From: Membranipora membranacea | Lineage: Eukaryota > Bryozoa > Gymnolaemata > Cheilostomatida > Membraniporidae | NCBI GenBank assembly: GCA_914767715.1 | Contig: OU612070.1 | Span: forward strand, 391,501 to 455,500 | Reading direction: 5' to 3' | DNA length: 64,000 nt | In this document: piece after piece, positions 12,028-23,806 of the stretch | Numbering within the stretch: the stretch's first letter is position 1 | Layout of the letters: each line of letters starts with the position of its first letter | Made by a program: the position numbers and the translations under genes | The notes under the pieces: generated by a model | Told to the model about the DNA's origin: nothing | Databases searched by the model: none | Seen by the model: only the letters and a program-made list of their open reading frames with translations

Positions 12028-12053
12028 ACACACACACACATATATATATATAT
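12028..12053. repeat. (CA)n-(TA)n microsatellite
   Basis: A short CA run passes into a TA run. A poly-G tract lies near 12254-12268. Confidence 0.85.
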
Positions 12054-13010
12054 ATCAGATAATAACTCACACACTTATATGCATATACCACTGTCCACAC
12101 TTATAGAGGCAACAACATTTAACTTTCAAAATTAAGTCCAGTAAGTGTTCCTGACATGATGGGTTGACATGATTAAGATTGTTTTGTTGTTGTACTTTAG
12201 ATAAATTAGGAGTTTCTTAGAAGGTAAACAAAACTATAAGGCTTATCGTCACGGGGGGGGGGGGGGGAGGGACAGACATAAGTTCAGATCAACAACAACA
12301 GTACTGTAAGCTGCTAGCTTGATGAATGTCTAAACCTAATTTATGGATTTTGGCCAAGTTTTTTTTTGTGGATGTATTTCACATTAATCAAGCGTGTCAA
12401 ATATATCTAAGACTATTATATAGGTATAGCAGCGGGATAATAGTGCACATAGCACAAAATAATGATACATCGAAACTATTTTAATAATTAGTTTGAGTTA
12501 TAGAACAGCAGTTGAAACTCTGACTCTGACTCTGACCTTGAGTTAGGTGAATCTATAAATTCACCGATGATGTTTTTACCAATAACTATAAATGAATGTG
12601 AGGCATTTTCTCTGTAATTTTTTCGCAATTTTTCCAGAACATGGCGACAGGATATTTTCATTTTTGAGGCTACCCTTTTATCATTATCCAATTAATTATT
12701 ACGATACTCTAAAACAAACGGCTAAATTATTGAACCCAAATCTCAGATTTTGTGGCTACGTTAACAGGGATTCTCCTTTTGAACCTTCCACTATAAACTT
12801 GAATTAATTGTTGAGGATTCATTAAGGGGGATTTAGCGATCTTTTTGCAATCTAGGAGTTGTGTTGACATATTATGAGGTAGTTAGAGGGATAAAACTAG
12901 GTGTAAAATGTTAGGTGTTGGAACAGCCTAGTAATTTTGGGTGGATGGTCGGGTATCGGGCTACAGTCAGAGCGAGAAGGCATGTTAGTAGTCAGACAGA
13001 AAGCTGCTGG

Positions 13011-13349
13011 TCAAGAGTGATGCCGAGCCGGTGAACAGCTTGATGAGGCACTCATTCGATTAGGATAAAAAACCCCACAGTGTACTGGAACTTGTCCTTG
13101 TAGAGGAGCATCTTCAGTAATTGCATCACAAAACAAAAGGTAAAGATTTCCATTGTTATGCATATTTGTAGGTAGGAATGGGAATTTCTCCATAGGAGCA
13201 TCAGAGGACTTATGAATATAACAGCAGAGATAAAAGCGTGCACAGCGGTGAATATTCTTATGATATGCAGCAGCGCATCGATTAGTAACACTCTGTATCA
13301 GCGGCAGCGACAGCAGCAACAGCGCTGTCAGCACACAAGCTGTGAACAC
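13011..13349 (-). CDS. Possible small secreted or membrane protein (weak)
   Basis: One frame (112 codons) begins with a good signal-peptide-like stretch (MFTACVLTALLLLSLPLIQS) followed by about seven cysteines. A second minus frame in the same DNA (13052-13291) encodes a strongly hydrophobic product and follows an acceptor-like CAG, so it could instead be a terminal exon of a multi-pass membrane protein. The two readings exclude each other and neither has a recognised domain. Only one, or neither, is real. Confidence 0.25.
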   Translation of the reverse strand: MFTACVLTALLLLSLPLIQSVTNRCAAAYHKNIHRCARFYLCCYIHKSSDAPMEKFPFLPTNMHNNGNLYLLFCDAITEDAPLQGQVPVHCGVFYPNRMSASSSCSPARHHS

Positions 13350-14851
13350 TGAGTTGTGAAAGCAGAAATCCCCCGAGAATATTGGGAAAGCCGGGTGTTT
13401 TCCCTACGGAGCACTGCCCTGGTTATCTACACATTGCTTCACTCATTTGGTGCGGCTCCTGATAATAAAATAGTGTCAAAGATTTCCCTAATGTGAGAAG
13501 CTGTCAGCTTATATTAATAGTAACAAAGTCATTGCTATAAATAGCTTCAGGTTGTAAGGTTAAATACTCTGTATATGTGGTAAAGTTTGCTACTCAATGC
13601 GCTGCCTTTGATCTTTTGTACGAGGCTCATGAGCCGGCAGCGCTAATCAGTGATCCTTTATTGATGATATAATACTGTGTATCTGTGCAGGTGTATATCA
13701 CCATTCACTAGCATACAGCCTGAGGGCGATCAGCCAAGGTCATCACGTAACGTCGCTAAGTTCAAGACAATCTCATGCTTATTTATAGATCGTAATATGT
13801 AGGCTTTTTTTGAGAAGGGCGGTATTCTTTGGATTGTCATGCTTTTTTTTCCGAGATGGATGACGCCATTGATCAAGATTGGTTGTCATTTTGTCGTGTA
13901 TGACAAGAATCAGGATGTACCACCTCACGAACATCTAAATAATGATATCTCAGTCCATACAGTCTAACCAGGCGAGAAGCTGCAGTGCCTGCGGGGTCAA
14001 AGTCCGACACTCTACCAGGAAAAGTCAACAGATTTGGGGAGTTGAATGTGTACGACAAATCAGCTGAGCTAACAGGATGTGGCCCTATTATGTGACGTCA
14101 ACCCTACACTATCCCTTATTTAGGTCTCTTTAGTCTCTTATCTATACAGAATTCTTAGAATGCAAACTATTATATAGGCTACAACACTGGTCATTTACAT
14201 CAGCTCAGCAGAGTGAGCTCAGAGTTAATCATCAAAATGTAAATAAACAAGTTTAGGACAAAATAAGGAAGTGATTTGTATTGTTGAGGACGAAGCAGAG
14301 GCCCTTCACTTTATCATAAGAGGCTTAGTTGACCTTTACTTCTTATTCATCTATAAACAGGATACTACTGGAGTAGATGTACAGCATGAGCATGATAGAT
14401 CATACTGTACTATATGAGTAATCAGTCATCAGAATATGGGCTCAGTTATAGTCGTAGTGCAAATTGGCAGAGATATATTTTCCCCGTAGAATTTACTACT
14501 TGTTGTAAAATACTTTTCTCACTGAGCTGCTACTAAGCATTAGGAACACAGAATTGTGAAACTAGTTTACATATAAAACATAAAGTCAGCCTCAAAGGGT
14601 TGTCAGATTTTATATGGCTAGACATCAGATGTTTACCTCAAGTCTATTTGGTCAACATGACACAAACATTCAATTATGAGAGGAGCTTCAATGGTGTGGC
14701 ATTTAAACCAGCGGACTCGGCTATTTACTATTTTGACCTTTTGCTTATTGTAGGATTAATTATCTGATTTAATTGAATATTTGTGATTGTGACTGTGATT
14801 GGTATAGCAGACTGACCAAGGTCACCCGGCCCCGTATGTAATTGGTCATTA

Positions 14852-15185
14852 CCCTATAGGAGTTTAGTTTTCGCTGCATTTAGGATTCGCTTTTCGGTTT
14901 TTGCCCAAATAGCGAAATTTTATGATAGCGGAAATTACTTCCTAAGCAATAAACACCACTCAGTTTCATAAACAATGTACAATTATACAGGAATACAACT
15001 TTACTACGCATGTGAGGCAGTGTGGTGTAGTGGTCTAAGTGTCTGCCTTGCAAACAGGGTTATGCCCTGGGTTCGAATCCCAACTTGGACATTTTTTAAA
15101 AATTTTCGCTAGTAAGTGTATCTTAAATTAAACTCACTCACCATAGTAGCGAATTAAACTCTAGCTAAATTAAACTCCTATAGGG
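14852..15185 (+). mobile_element. 334-bp MITE, copy 2, with intact tRNA-like core
   Basis: Starts CCCTATAGGAGTTTAGT and ends with the inverted CTCCTATAGGG, flanked by TA on each side. Same length as the copy at 5823-6156, which is inverted relative to this one. Unlike that copy, this one keeps both A-box and B-box parts of a tRNA-derived sequence. No coding capacity. Probably mobilised in trans by a TA-duplicating transposase. Confidence 0.88.
15014..15090 (+). ncRNA. tRNA-derived sequence inside MITE, possible Pol III unit
   Basis: TGTGGTGTAGTGGTCTAAG gives an A-box/D-arm, GGGTTCGAATCCC (15069-15081) a perfect T-arm and B-box, and TTTTTT right after (from 15092) a Pol III terminator. The anticodon region reads GCCTTGCAAAC, so TGC (Ala-type) is one possible anticodon, but the anticodon and acceptor stems are imperfect. 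It is best described as tRNA-like rather than a functional tRNA. Confidence 0.5.
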
Positions 15186-15839
15186 TATTCTGAATCGAGA
15201 TCTGTCTTCCCAGAAGCATCGGGCCTCTCATCAAAGTGTTTGTAGGTCAAATAAGATTGTAGGGCTATGAAAATTTTCTACTTACCAATTTTACACCCGG
15301 CTACAAAAAATAGGATAATAATCAATAATCACACATTTTACAAAATTTAACATGTTTATCCAGTTAAGTATTTTCGTTGTCTTCATTTGACAACCATTCA
15401 GGCAAAAATTTAAATCCTAGACACAATCTAGCTTTGCTTGACCTTACCAAAATTCTTGAAAAATACAAGCTTTTTGGCCTACTTAATATAATCAAAAAAA
15501 TGTAATATGGAGAGTAGTTTTTAAGTTGTGCCCCCACGATAAAGAAGAAGACAACTCTGCAATTTTCTTTCTGACTATGGATGTATCGAATCTTATGAGT
15601 AGCTTTTGTCACAAAAATATCAAATATGCAAGCAAAAAAAACTATACTACGGGAGCATAATGGAGTAATAACCATTAATTACTAATATGGCTCTAGAGAT
15701 TTGTCGGCAGCTTTGAAAATTTAGAAAATAACATCATGAATCTTGCAGATATAGGTATATAGGGATATAATTTTTATTCAAATTTTACTGTTGTTATACT
15801 GTTCTGATCTCTACTCTGATTTGTGTTTGTTAGATAATT
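15186..15839. other. Intergenic, 3' of the laminin-G-like gene
   Basis: AT-rich. A 103-codon minus-strand frame at 15364-15675 has no signal peptide, domain or splice context and is probably chance. The 3' UTR of the laminin-G-like gene should lie just left of 15840. Confidence 0.4.
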
Positions 15840-16092
15840 TTACTCACATTTGAAAGAACAAGCTTCGCTTTGCTTAGCTGAGGCTCCTCCTAAATTGAGA
15901 GGCCTCTGTATACCCCCTTTAGCGTTCTGTCTTATCTGAAATCTCCTCAAACAACCTTTTATTCTTAATTTTGCATCCTCACCTATCCTGGCAAAGTTAG
16001 TAATAAAGATGACATACAGAATATCTCCATGCAGCAAATTAGATGAAGTAAGTTTGCTGATGGATTGTGTTGAGTTGTATACTATACTATAC

Positions 16093-16124
<32 letters not shown>

Positions 16125-18749
16125 AGTTTATTTGTGAAACGCTTAATAAATTTATTGTACAGTTAAAGTTGAACTTCAAACAGCATCATGATAAATTTCT
16201 TCTCAATATGGTATGTAGCCCTAATGAACTTACACATCTTACACCCCCGCTTGTTTAATGGGGCCAGTTGATAGAGCTGAGTCTTACCCGATGATTTTTG
16301 AGTTCACCACCTTCGGATTCTTTCCACATGTGGTGTGAGAAGATATTAGTCTACCAAACACAACAACATTTGTCTTTTTGAACGCCTGTCCTATTGTGTT
16401 TTGACTTGTAGCTGCCCCATTTACAATCACCTCAGCGCTTGATTTCTCTACAAAATAACGTAAATAGAACTAAGATAATCATATCAGGATACAAATAATG
16501 TCAATAAGTAGAACATGACACATGAACTTTTGATGACAATTTTGCTGTAAAATAAAGGCTTAGAAGTCGTGCTCTCATGATATTTAGAATTCCGAGTTCC
16601 CATAAATGATTAGATTGTTTTCAGATGAGAAGTGTACGAGACTTGCTGATTTTCAGAATGTAGCTCTATTAATACCAATCAGAGCAAACACATTGGCTAT
16701 TACTATAAAACAACACATACTTATTCTGATTTGTATTTTGTTCCATTCGCTGACAGCTATTGGAGTTGTTGAGTTGACTGTAGTGATGATTGGATCGCTG
16801 ACATTGGATGTTGGTGATGGATCTCCGTCTTGATGACTGCATACTCTAAAAGGGAGATCGTTTACATAAAACAGAAGACTTTCAAGACCTTTCAAGTTCG
16901 GAGCAAGACGCTGCAAAGTTGAAGTTAATTTCGTAGAGAATTGGTATTAGTTGATGTTGATGTGATAGTGGAGGAAGGGGGGGGGGGGGGAGATGAGCTT
17001 AAAGTTTAAAGACAACGATTTTACTTAATTGAATAAAATAAATATCGAATAAAGTGAGCAGGCTTTGCCAGATAATGCAACTTATTTCTATCATAATACA
17101 ATCAAAATCCGGATGTACAAGTTTCCGAGGTGTTGGAGCATTTTAATTTTAGCTTCAAGTAGTATTTATTATGTGGGCATTTCAATAACTAATAAAAGTA
17201 ATACTAGTAATAACAATTCTTTTTTCTCTGTATTACTTGAACAGAAAAGCAAATATCATCTCGCAGTATAACACAGGGGTGTTTGGTTACGTATTGTTGT
17301 ATAAAGTGTATTAGAAACAGACTAATCTACTTGTGAAAAGAGGGGAATTCTGGGATATTACAAATGCTGTCAACTACAAGCTAACACTGTGATCAGCCAA
17401 ACTGAGTTCATCAAAACTTTGCCAATAGTTGATCCAAACTTTAGAACCTGGATGGCTCAAACACACCAGGAATTATTTATAATGGAGAGGAAATGGAATC
17501 CCTGGAAACAAGTGAGCTTTGATAACAAGTTGTCACACACTTACACCAAGTGAACTTTAGCTTGGAAGAGAAAAGCAGCGACAAACCAGGGCTCTCTGCC
17601 TGCATTTCCAAATTTGTACTGATTACTTTCATAATACATAAGAATACCGTTAGCTTTCCGCAAAGCGTCTACCAGTATCTGTATCTCAAACTCAACATAC
17701 TCCTGAAATACACGTAAGTGTTAGAAGACTAGCTTGTGTGGTCTAGGCAGCTGGAGAGATATTGGAAAACTTTGTCATGCTATCTCTACAGTGATTCTTT
17801 TTAATATCGAAATCTCATTGTGTAGATTAATCCGGGTTTGCAGACTGTCTGTGATCTGACTCCACAACAATCAAAACTATGAATTCATGAAAGTCCAACT
17901 CTAATACAAAGCGAGCCGACAAATTCCAGCCTGACCGCAACATAATGCATGCATATTGAGCAATTGTCTTAAATTATCGCAGCAAATTAACTTACATTTT
18001 CTTACTTAGCTGCTTAGTGTGGAAGTGCTGGAAGTGTCACAGAGAGGATGAGACTAACCTGAGATGATCGAAGATTCCATATCCATGGGTCATTATTAGC
18101 TCCCTTCAGATAACCGTAAGATTTCGACCCGATAGTGTAAGACTTCAGCTGGCTGTCACTGTCCAAAAAACTCTGTGCTGTAATATATTAGATCAGTATA
18201 GTTACATAAGAATGATTCGGCTGTGCAGTGGACTGTCAGTGGGTGTGACCTGATCTGCTAACACCGTCTCTCTGATGATAGCCTGAGAGTCACACACTCT
18301 CAACCACAATCTATACCAGGGTGTTACCCTTGTGATCGGCAAAGTTTGAATCAAAACATTAAAAAGTTTCAGAATCAGAACTAACATTGTCCGTGAAGCA
18401 CGAGTCCCCGATCCTAAATTTATAGAAATATCTCAAACTTCAAGCTTGACCCTTTAAAAAATAGAGATAAGTATATCTTGTCCATGCATACTATCGGATG
18501 ATAAAACTATACATAAATGTTTGTAAGTCTATTCTCTGTTTTTTGGTATGCTAGATTTCTAGGTTTGTAAGATTCTTCATTTATAACACGACGTGTTAAT
18601 TACAACGAGAGAATTAACAGACAGAGTGTTCTGATGATACAGTCTAGGAAGTTTTGTTGTTTCACATAGATTAACTACTTACCACTGACTGCAGCGATCA
18701 ATAGGAGAATATGTAGAAAGCAGCCGAGTACAGAAACTATTATTAGCAT
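15840..18749 (-). CDS. Secreted laminin-G-like domain protein, complete six-exon gene
   Basis: Minus-strand exons 18683-18749, 18059-18177, 17547-17702, 16721-16910, 16288-16447 and 15840-15987 join in consistent phase to give 279 residues. Exon 1 encodes a clear signal peptide (MLIIVSVLGCFLHILLLIAA, cut near residue 23). The rest is a single laminin-G/concanavalin-A-like fold: FEIQILVDALRKANGILMYY (strand and 'GxLxY' segment), LLFYVNDLPFRVC, ISVxEWN-type AVSEWNKIQIRI, AEVIVNG, VVVFGRL, and the C-terminal IKGCLRRFQI that resembles the 'F.GCI+.+.+' ending of LamG domains. Five cysteines lie in the mature part, two of them in the last seven residues. No transmembrane helix or other domain, so it is likely an extracellular ligand- or matrix-binding protein. 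The orthologue is not recognised. The donor after exon 3 (GTGTAAGT) was picked because it keeps the next exon open. Confidence 0.82.
16098..16125. repeat. (AAT)n microsatellite in last intron of laminin-G-like gene
   Basis: About nine tandem AAT units. Confidence 0.9.
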
Positions 18750-20225
18750 TGTAATGTCATGTTAGTCTCACTCATCTAGCTAGTATACTATTAGAGCTCA
18801 AAACATAGAAATAAAACTGACAGAAAGATAAACAATGGTGATCGTTCAGCAGCGAGTTTGCAAAATAATAACGCAGCTTGTTTTAACACTACCTGCTGCT
18901 AGTTCTATCATCCCAATTAAAATCTCAATATATCTCAATTACACGATTTGAAGGAGTTGTCCGCAGTATCCCACTGCTTCAGTAGAATCTGGTAACACCC
19001 AACAGAGTCATCATGATAATAAAATAACAAGGATAAGAGGACTATGTGTGAATGTCTCAAACATCACGAATATAATGATATGAAATATTTCGGTTATTTT
19101 TTTTATCAGATAATCATTTTAATCATTTTTATAAACAGAACAAAATAATGTGTGAAGCGTTTTCAGAGACTCTGGTACAACAGGAACTTTTGCACTCCAT
19201 CAAAAATGAGTTATGTAGCTACTCAACTCATTAATGATATTGATAACCAATCATTAAAATTATCATATCATGTCATGTCTGTCTGTCTGTCTCATGTCTC
19301 TGTCAGGGCTGCCAACTCTACTCTTCCTCCAATTCTACTTTCTACTCATCTGGTTTTTCAATAACAAAGTAATCTACTCTTTTCGAAGTTTGAACTCTGC
19401 ATAATATTTTTAATCCCAATCCCCATTCAATAGACCTACCTATTCATATTCAAGATTCGCAACTATGAATATAATCAAATTTCACTGTGTTATAAGTTTT
19501 GCGAAACAAAGTTCTATTCCCGACCCACCGAGCCGAAGAATGCTCTAACTTCCCTTTCGTACCTTCCCCATGCGTCACCGGCCTGCTGCCCTAAATATCC
19601 CCAACCAAACTACTCTTTTTCCACAAAATTAGTCCTGATCTTTGTTCGTTGAAATGGACTTGGATGCAATAACTTTGTTTTGGGATGTTAGTTTACATTT
19701 GTTTTCTACCAGAGCAGAGTCACAAAATGATTCCTGAGACTATCATTTGTGGCTTTTAGTCGGTGGACCTGAGGTAGATTTGTAAATACTACTGACCAGT
19801 TGGTTGAGATATCTGTACAAGTAATTATTATAATCTTACTAGTTACTGTATCTGCTTATCTGAAGTGACATATATGAGTATATATGTGTATGTGTGTGTG
19901 GTGTAACATCAAACTAGACTGGTGAAACTTCTGCAGACTTGATTCGGTCCCAATTTTATTATTTATTAATTTAACGCACACATGTCTTAGTTAAATCAGA
20001 CAGACATTGTCATATACATATACCTTCACTAAGAGTGACCCAAAAAACCAGCAAGCTTTAGCTCAAACACAATCAGAATTCAAATCAATAATAATTAAAA
20101 AATATGATTTTAGTGGGGAGCATGTTGACCATTGAGTAATGTAAAAAGGGGAAAGGTCAGGAAGGAAATGCCCATTACATTTAATAATAAGCTCACTAGA
20201 CCAAAGATCACTCTCTTCGAGGATC
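18750..20225. other. Intergenic region
   Basis: Holds the presumed promoter of the laminin-G-like gene to the left. It includes a short (TGTC)n run near 19277-19292 and a TATG/GTGT-rich run near 19870-19900. No exon could be supported. Confidence 0.4.
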
Positions 20226-20876
20226 TCACATATTCTTCTTTGCGTTAGTCGGGGATATTGTAGGAATATTCTCTTTATTCTGTCCATAGCTGGCTGGTGA
20301 TTCCTGCCAGTTTAAGTTTAGCGATGGGCTCTCTGAAGGTGAATCCTTATTATTCGTTTGAATGCTGCTCTTAAGCTGAGCGGACTTGTCGAGGATACTG
20401 TTTATATAATTATCCCTGGTGTCCCTCTCCTTACATAGCGTCTTACCGATGGAGGCAGAATAGATGGTTAAAATTACAATCCATATCAATACACAAATGT
20501 CATATAAATGTTTGTAGTTTTGTAAGTTTGGGAGCAAATCAAACCATGTAAATGACAGTAAAGCTAAAACACTACCTGCTGTGATGATAGTCTGAGTAGG
20601 GTTATGTACTGTTTGTGGTGTGGTGATCATGTGTGTCAGGGAGGTGGCAACTAGGGATGTTATTATGTCATTATTCGCTAAAGATACTGATATCCGTCCA
20701 CCATCCGCTAGCCGCAGTAGTAAGTAGACAGACGTTGAGGTGACACACTTCAGAACCAACCAGTTGTCTACAGTTTTGATTACAGATGGTGCGATGTAAA
20801 ACACTATGGCTCGTAGAAACGAGTGACCTGCTTCACAAAGACCATGAAAATATCCTAGTATTGTCATATGAGTCAC
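20226..20876 (-). CDS. Multi-pass membrane protein, main coding exon, family unrecognised
   Basis: A 216-codon frame rich in hydrophobic helices: residues about 23-45 (AIVFYIAPSVIK...), 42-56 (NWLVLKCVTSTSVYLLLRL region), 95-115 (TIITAGSVLALLSFTWFDLL) and 124-143 (LYDICVLIWIVILTIYSASI), then a hydrophilic Ser/Asn-rich tail ending NAKKNM. The frame stays open upstream of 20876 (...WFPRIAFKNVIGIGIVTHM), so the true start or an upstream exon lies beyond it; an AG at about 20933 could be the acceptor. A separate short frame starting MKASTEFCRFF at about 20980 overlaps in another frame and ends after 30 residues. The even hydrophobic spacing and length without stops in AT-rich DNA argue it is real. 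I do not recognise the family. Confidence 0.6.
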   Translation of the reverse strand: MTHMTILGYFHGLCEAGHSFLRAIVFYIAPSVIKTVDNWLVLKCVTSTSVYLLLRLADGGRISVSLANNDIITSLVATSLTHMITTPQTVHNPTQTIITAGSVLALLSFTWFDLLPNLQNYKHLYDICVLIWIVILTIYSASIGKTLCKERDTRDNYINSILDKSAQLKSSIQTNNKDSPSESPSLNLNWQESPASYGQNKENIPTISPTNAKKNM

Positions 20877-21356
20877 TATACCAATACCTATAACATTTTT
20901 AAATGCAATTCGGGGAAACCAATCACTGCCATCATAACAACGGTAATGAAAAATCTGCAGAACTCTGTTGACGCTTTCATAGTGCAGCCTTTAAGTACCT
21001 ACAAAATAATAGGAATTATTTTCTCATGTCAGCTAATGTCAGCTAATCGATGATGTGAACACTTAAATTCAATCAAATTTTGACAGACATGTTAGGCTGG
21101 TAAGTCAAACCTTCCAGTCATAAAATACCCTACTCTGTAAAGCAGAAATGACAAATATACTCTTTTGAATAATTGGAACACTCACAACGCTGTGAGTAGC
21201 AATATAGGAACCTATTTTGCATCATACCTGCTACCTACTACCCTTGAGTCTGATAGCTTGTTATTGTCAGTACGTTTTTAAGTACTTTGATTATTGACAT
21301 GGTTGTACATACAGTGACGCAATTCTGTGAATATAAGTTTGAGAAGTAGTATAACA

Positions 21357-23036
21357 ACTAATATACTTACAGAGTAATGGTTATATAACAGCTATAATAT
21401 ACTTACAGAGTAATGGTTATATAACAACTATAATATACTTACAGAGTAATGGTTATATAACAGCTATAATATACTTACAGAGTAATGGTTATATAACAGC
21501 TATAATATACTTACAGAGTAATGGTTATATAACAGCTATAATATACTTACAGAGTAATGGTTATATAACAGCTATAATATACTTACAGAGTAATGGTTAT
21601 ATAACAACTATAATATACTTACAGAGTAATGGTTATATAACAGCTATAATATACTTACAGAGTAATGGTTATATAACAGCTAATATACTTACAGAGTAAT
21701 GGTTATATAACAACTAATATACTTACAGAGTAATGGTTATATAACAACTAATATACTTACAGAGTAATGGTTATATAACAACTATAATATACTTACAGAG
21801 TAATGGTTATATAACAACTATAATATACTTACAGAGTAATGGTTATATAACAACTATAATATACTTACAGAGTAATGGTTATATAACAACTATAATATAC
21901 TTACAGAGTAATGGTTATATAACAGCTATAATATACTTACAGAGTAATGGTTATATAACAACTATAATATACTTACAGAGTAATGGTTATATAACAGCTA
22001 TAATATACTTACAGAGTAATGGTTATATAACAACTATAATATACTTACAGAGTAATGGTTATATAACAGCTATAATATACTTACAGAGTAATGGTTATAT
22101 AACAACTATAATATACTTACAGAGTAATGGTTATATAACAACTATAATATACTTACAGAGTAATGGTTATATAACAACTATAATATACTTACAGAGTAAT
22201 GGTTATATAACAGCTATAATATACTTACAGAGTAATGGTTATATAACAACTATAATATACTTACAGAGTAATGGTTATATAACAGCTATAATATACTTAC
22301 AGAGTAATGGTTATATAACAGCTATAATATACTTACAGAGTAATGGTTATATAACAACTATAATATACTTACAGAGTAATGGTTATATAACAGCTATAAT
22401 ATACTTACAGAGTAATGGTTATATAACAACTATAATATACTTACAGAGTAATGGTTATATAACAGCTATAATATACTTACAGAGTAATGGTTATATAACA
22501 GCTATAATATACTTACAGAGTAATGGTTATATAACAGCTATAATATACTTACTGAGTAATGGTTATATAACAGCTATAATGTACTTACAGAGTAATGGTT
22601 ATATAACAACTATAATGTACTTACAGAGTAATGGTTATATAACAGCTATAATATACTTACAGAGTAATGGTTATATAACAGCTATAATATACTTACAGAG
22701 TAATGGTTATATAACAACTATAATATACTTACAGAGTAATGGTTATATAACAACTATAATATACTTACAGAGTAATGGTTATATAACAGCTATAATATAC
22801 TTACAGAGTAATGGTTATATAACAACTATAATATACTTACAGAGTAATGGTTATATAACAACTATAATATACTTACAGAGTAATGGTTATATAACAGCTA
22901 TAATATACTTACAGAGTAATGGTTATATAACAGCTATAATATACTTACAGAGTAATGGTTATATAACAGCTATAATATACTTACAGAGTAATGGTTATAT
23001 AACAACTATAATATACTTACAGAGTAATGGTTATAA
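21357..23036. repeat. 36-bp minisatellite, about 46 copies
   Basis: Unit reads roughly CTTACAGAGTAATGGTTATA followed by TAACARCTATAATATA. Copies are nearly identical; the main variation is a single A/G dimorphism (AACAACTA versus AACAGCTA) distributed irregularly, plus three consecutive shorter copies near 21680-21760 lacking two bases. Because 36 is divisible by three, the array is open in one plus frame for 159 codons as a 12-residue repeat (YLQSNGYIT..I), but there is no signal of a gene around it. There are no spacers, so this is not a CRISPR-like array. Confidence 0.97.
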
Positions 23037-23806
23037 GAATGCAGGACGAGATCACTGATATGTTTTTACTCTGTCGTATATACTAACACAGGCTACATGT
23101 CCGACTGACTGAACACATCTATTAAATCGCTGACCTTTTATTTCAAGATAAGATAAAATGTCTAATATTTGATAAGTTTATGACTATCTGCAAATGATCA
23201 CCTTAGGAGCACACATGGCTGGTATAATGAACTTGTTACGGAAGCACCATGTTATCTTTTTACAGTTTTTTCATCTTGTCACATCTTCTTTGCCCTTTAA
23301 TAAAGAAACTTCATGAAGGTCCACTAAATTTAAGCTCTTGTCATTATCAGTGATGTGCATGGATAATGAGAGAGCAGAGAACTCCAGGTACTGTGAGGAA
23401 TACGCATCACTACACCAAACTCCCTGACCGGAGAGAGAGAGAGATTAGGTCATTCATAATGTAAGTATTTTTTTTTATTATGTTAGCTTTTTGTAGGCTC
23501 TGATTGGACCTGATCAGAATCATCACATCGGCTCGCTTTTTATGTTAGGGGAGGGAGGAGAGGGGGAGGGGGTATAGGTAGTGTTGATCTACAGAGCAGA
23601 GAGTATTTGAATGGAATTATAAGATATGTTGGTTTTGAGCCCACCTGATGGAGATTGTATTTACCTTTTGGTGTTTAAATTCTTCACAGTAGCACTCAAC
23701 AAACATGAAAGGGGCGACTGTAAAAACTCTCAGTGAAAATTACATATAATGATAATGAAATCGGTGGTGATCCGTGGAAATAAAGAGAAAATAACATGTT
23801 AACATT

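Larger units (their letters stand above)
11856..14851. other. Gene-poor region with one weak ORF
   Basis: No multi-exon gene could be assembled. The only candidate is the ORF near 13.0-13.35 kb listed separately. A minus-strand frame at 13873-14058 looks somewhat protein-like but has no start, domain or splice support. Confidence 0.4.

Noticed and set aside
12488-12807. Overlapping ORFs on both strands
   Set aside because: Mutually exclusive frames in AT-rich DNA without domain or signal peptide.
13873-14058. Minus-strand frame that looks protein-like (RVSDFDPAGTAASRLVRLYG)
   Set aside because: No acceptor or donor in phase, no family resemblance; too short alone.
22579-23058. 159-codon ORF with 12-residue repeats, and the possibility of a CRISPR-like array
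   Set aside because: A 36-bp pure tandem array without spacers in an animal genome; the open frame follows from unit length divisible by three.
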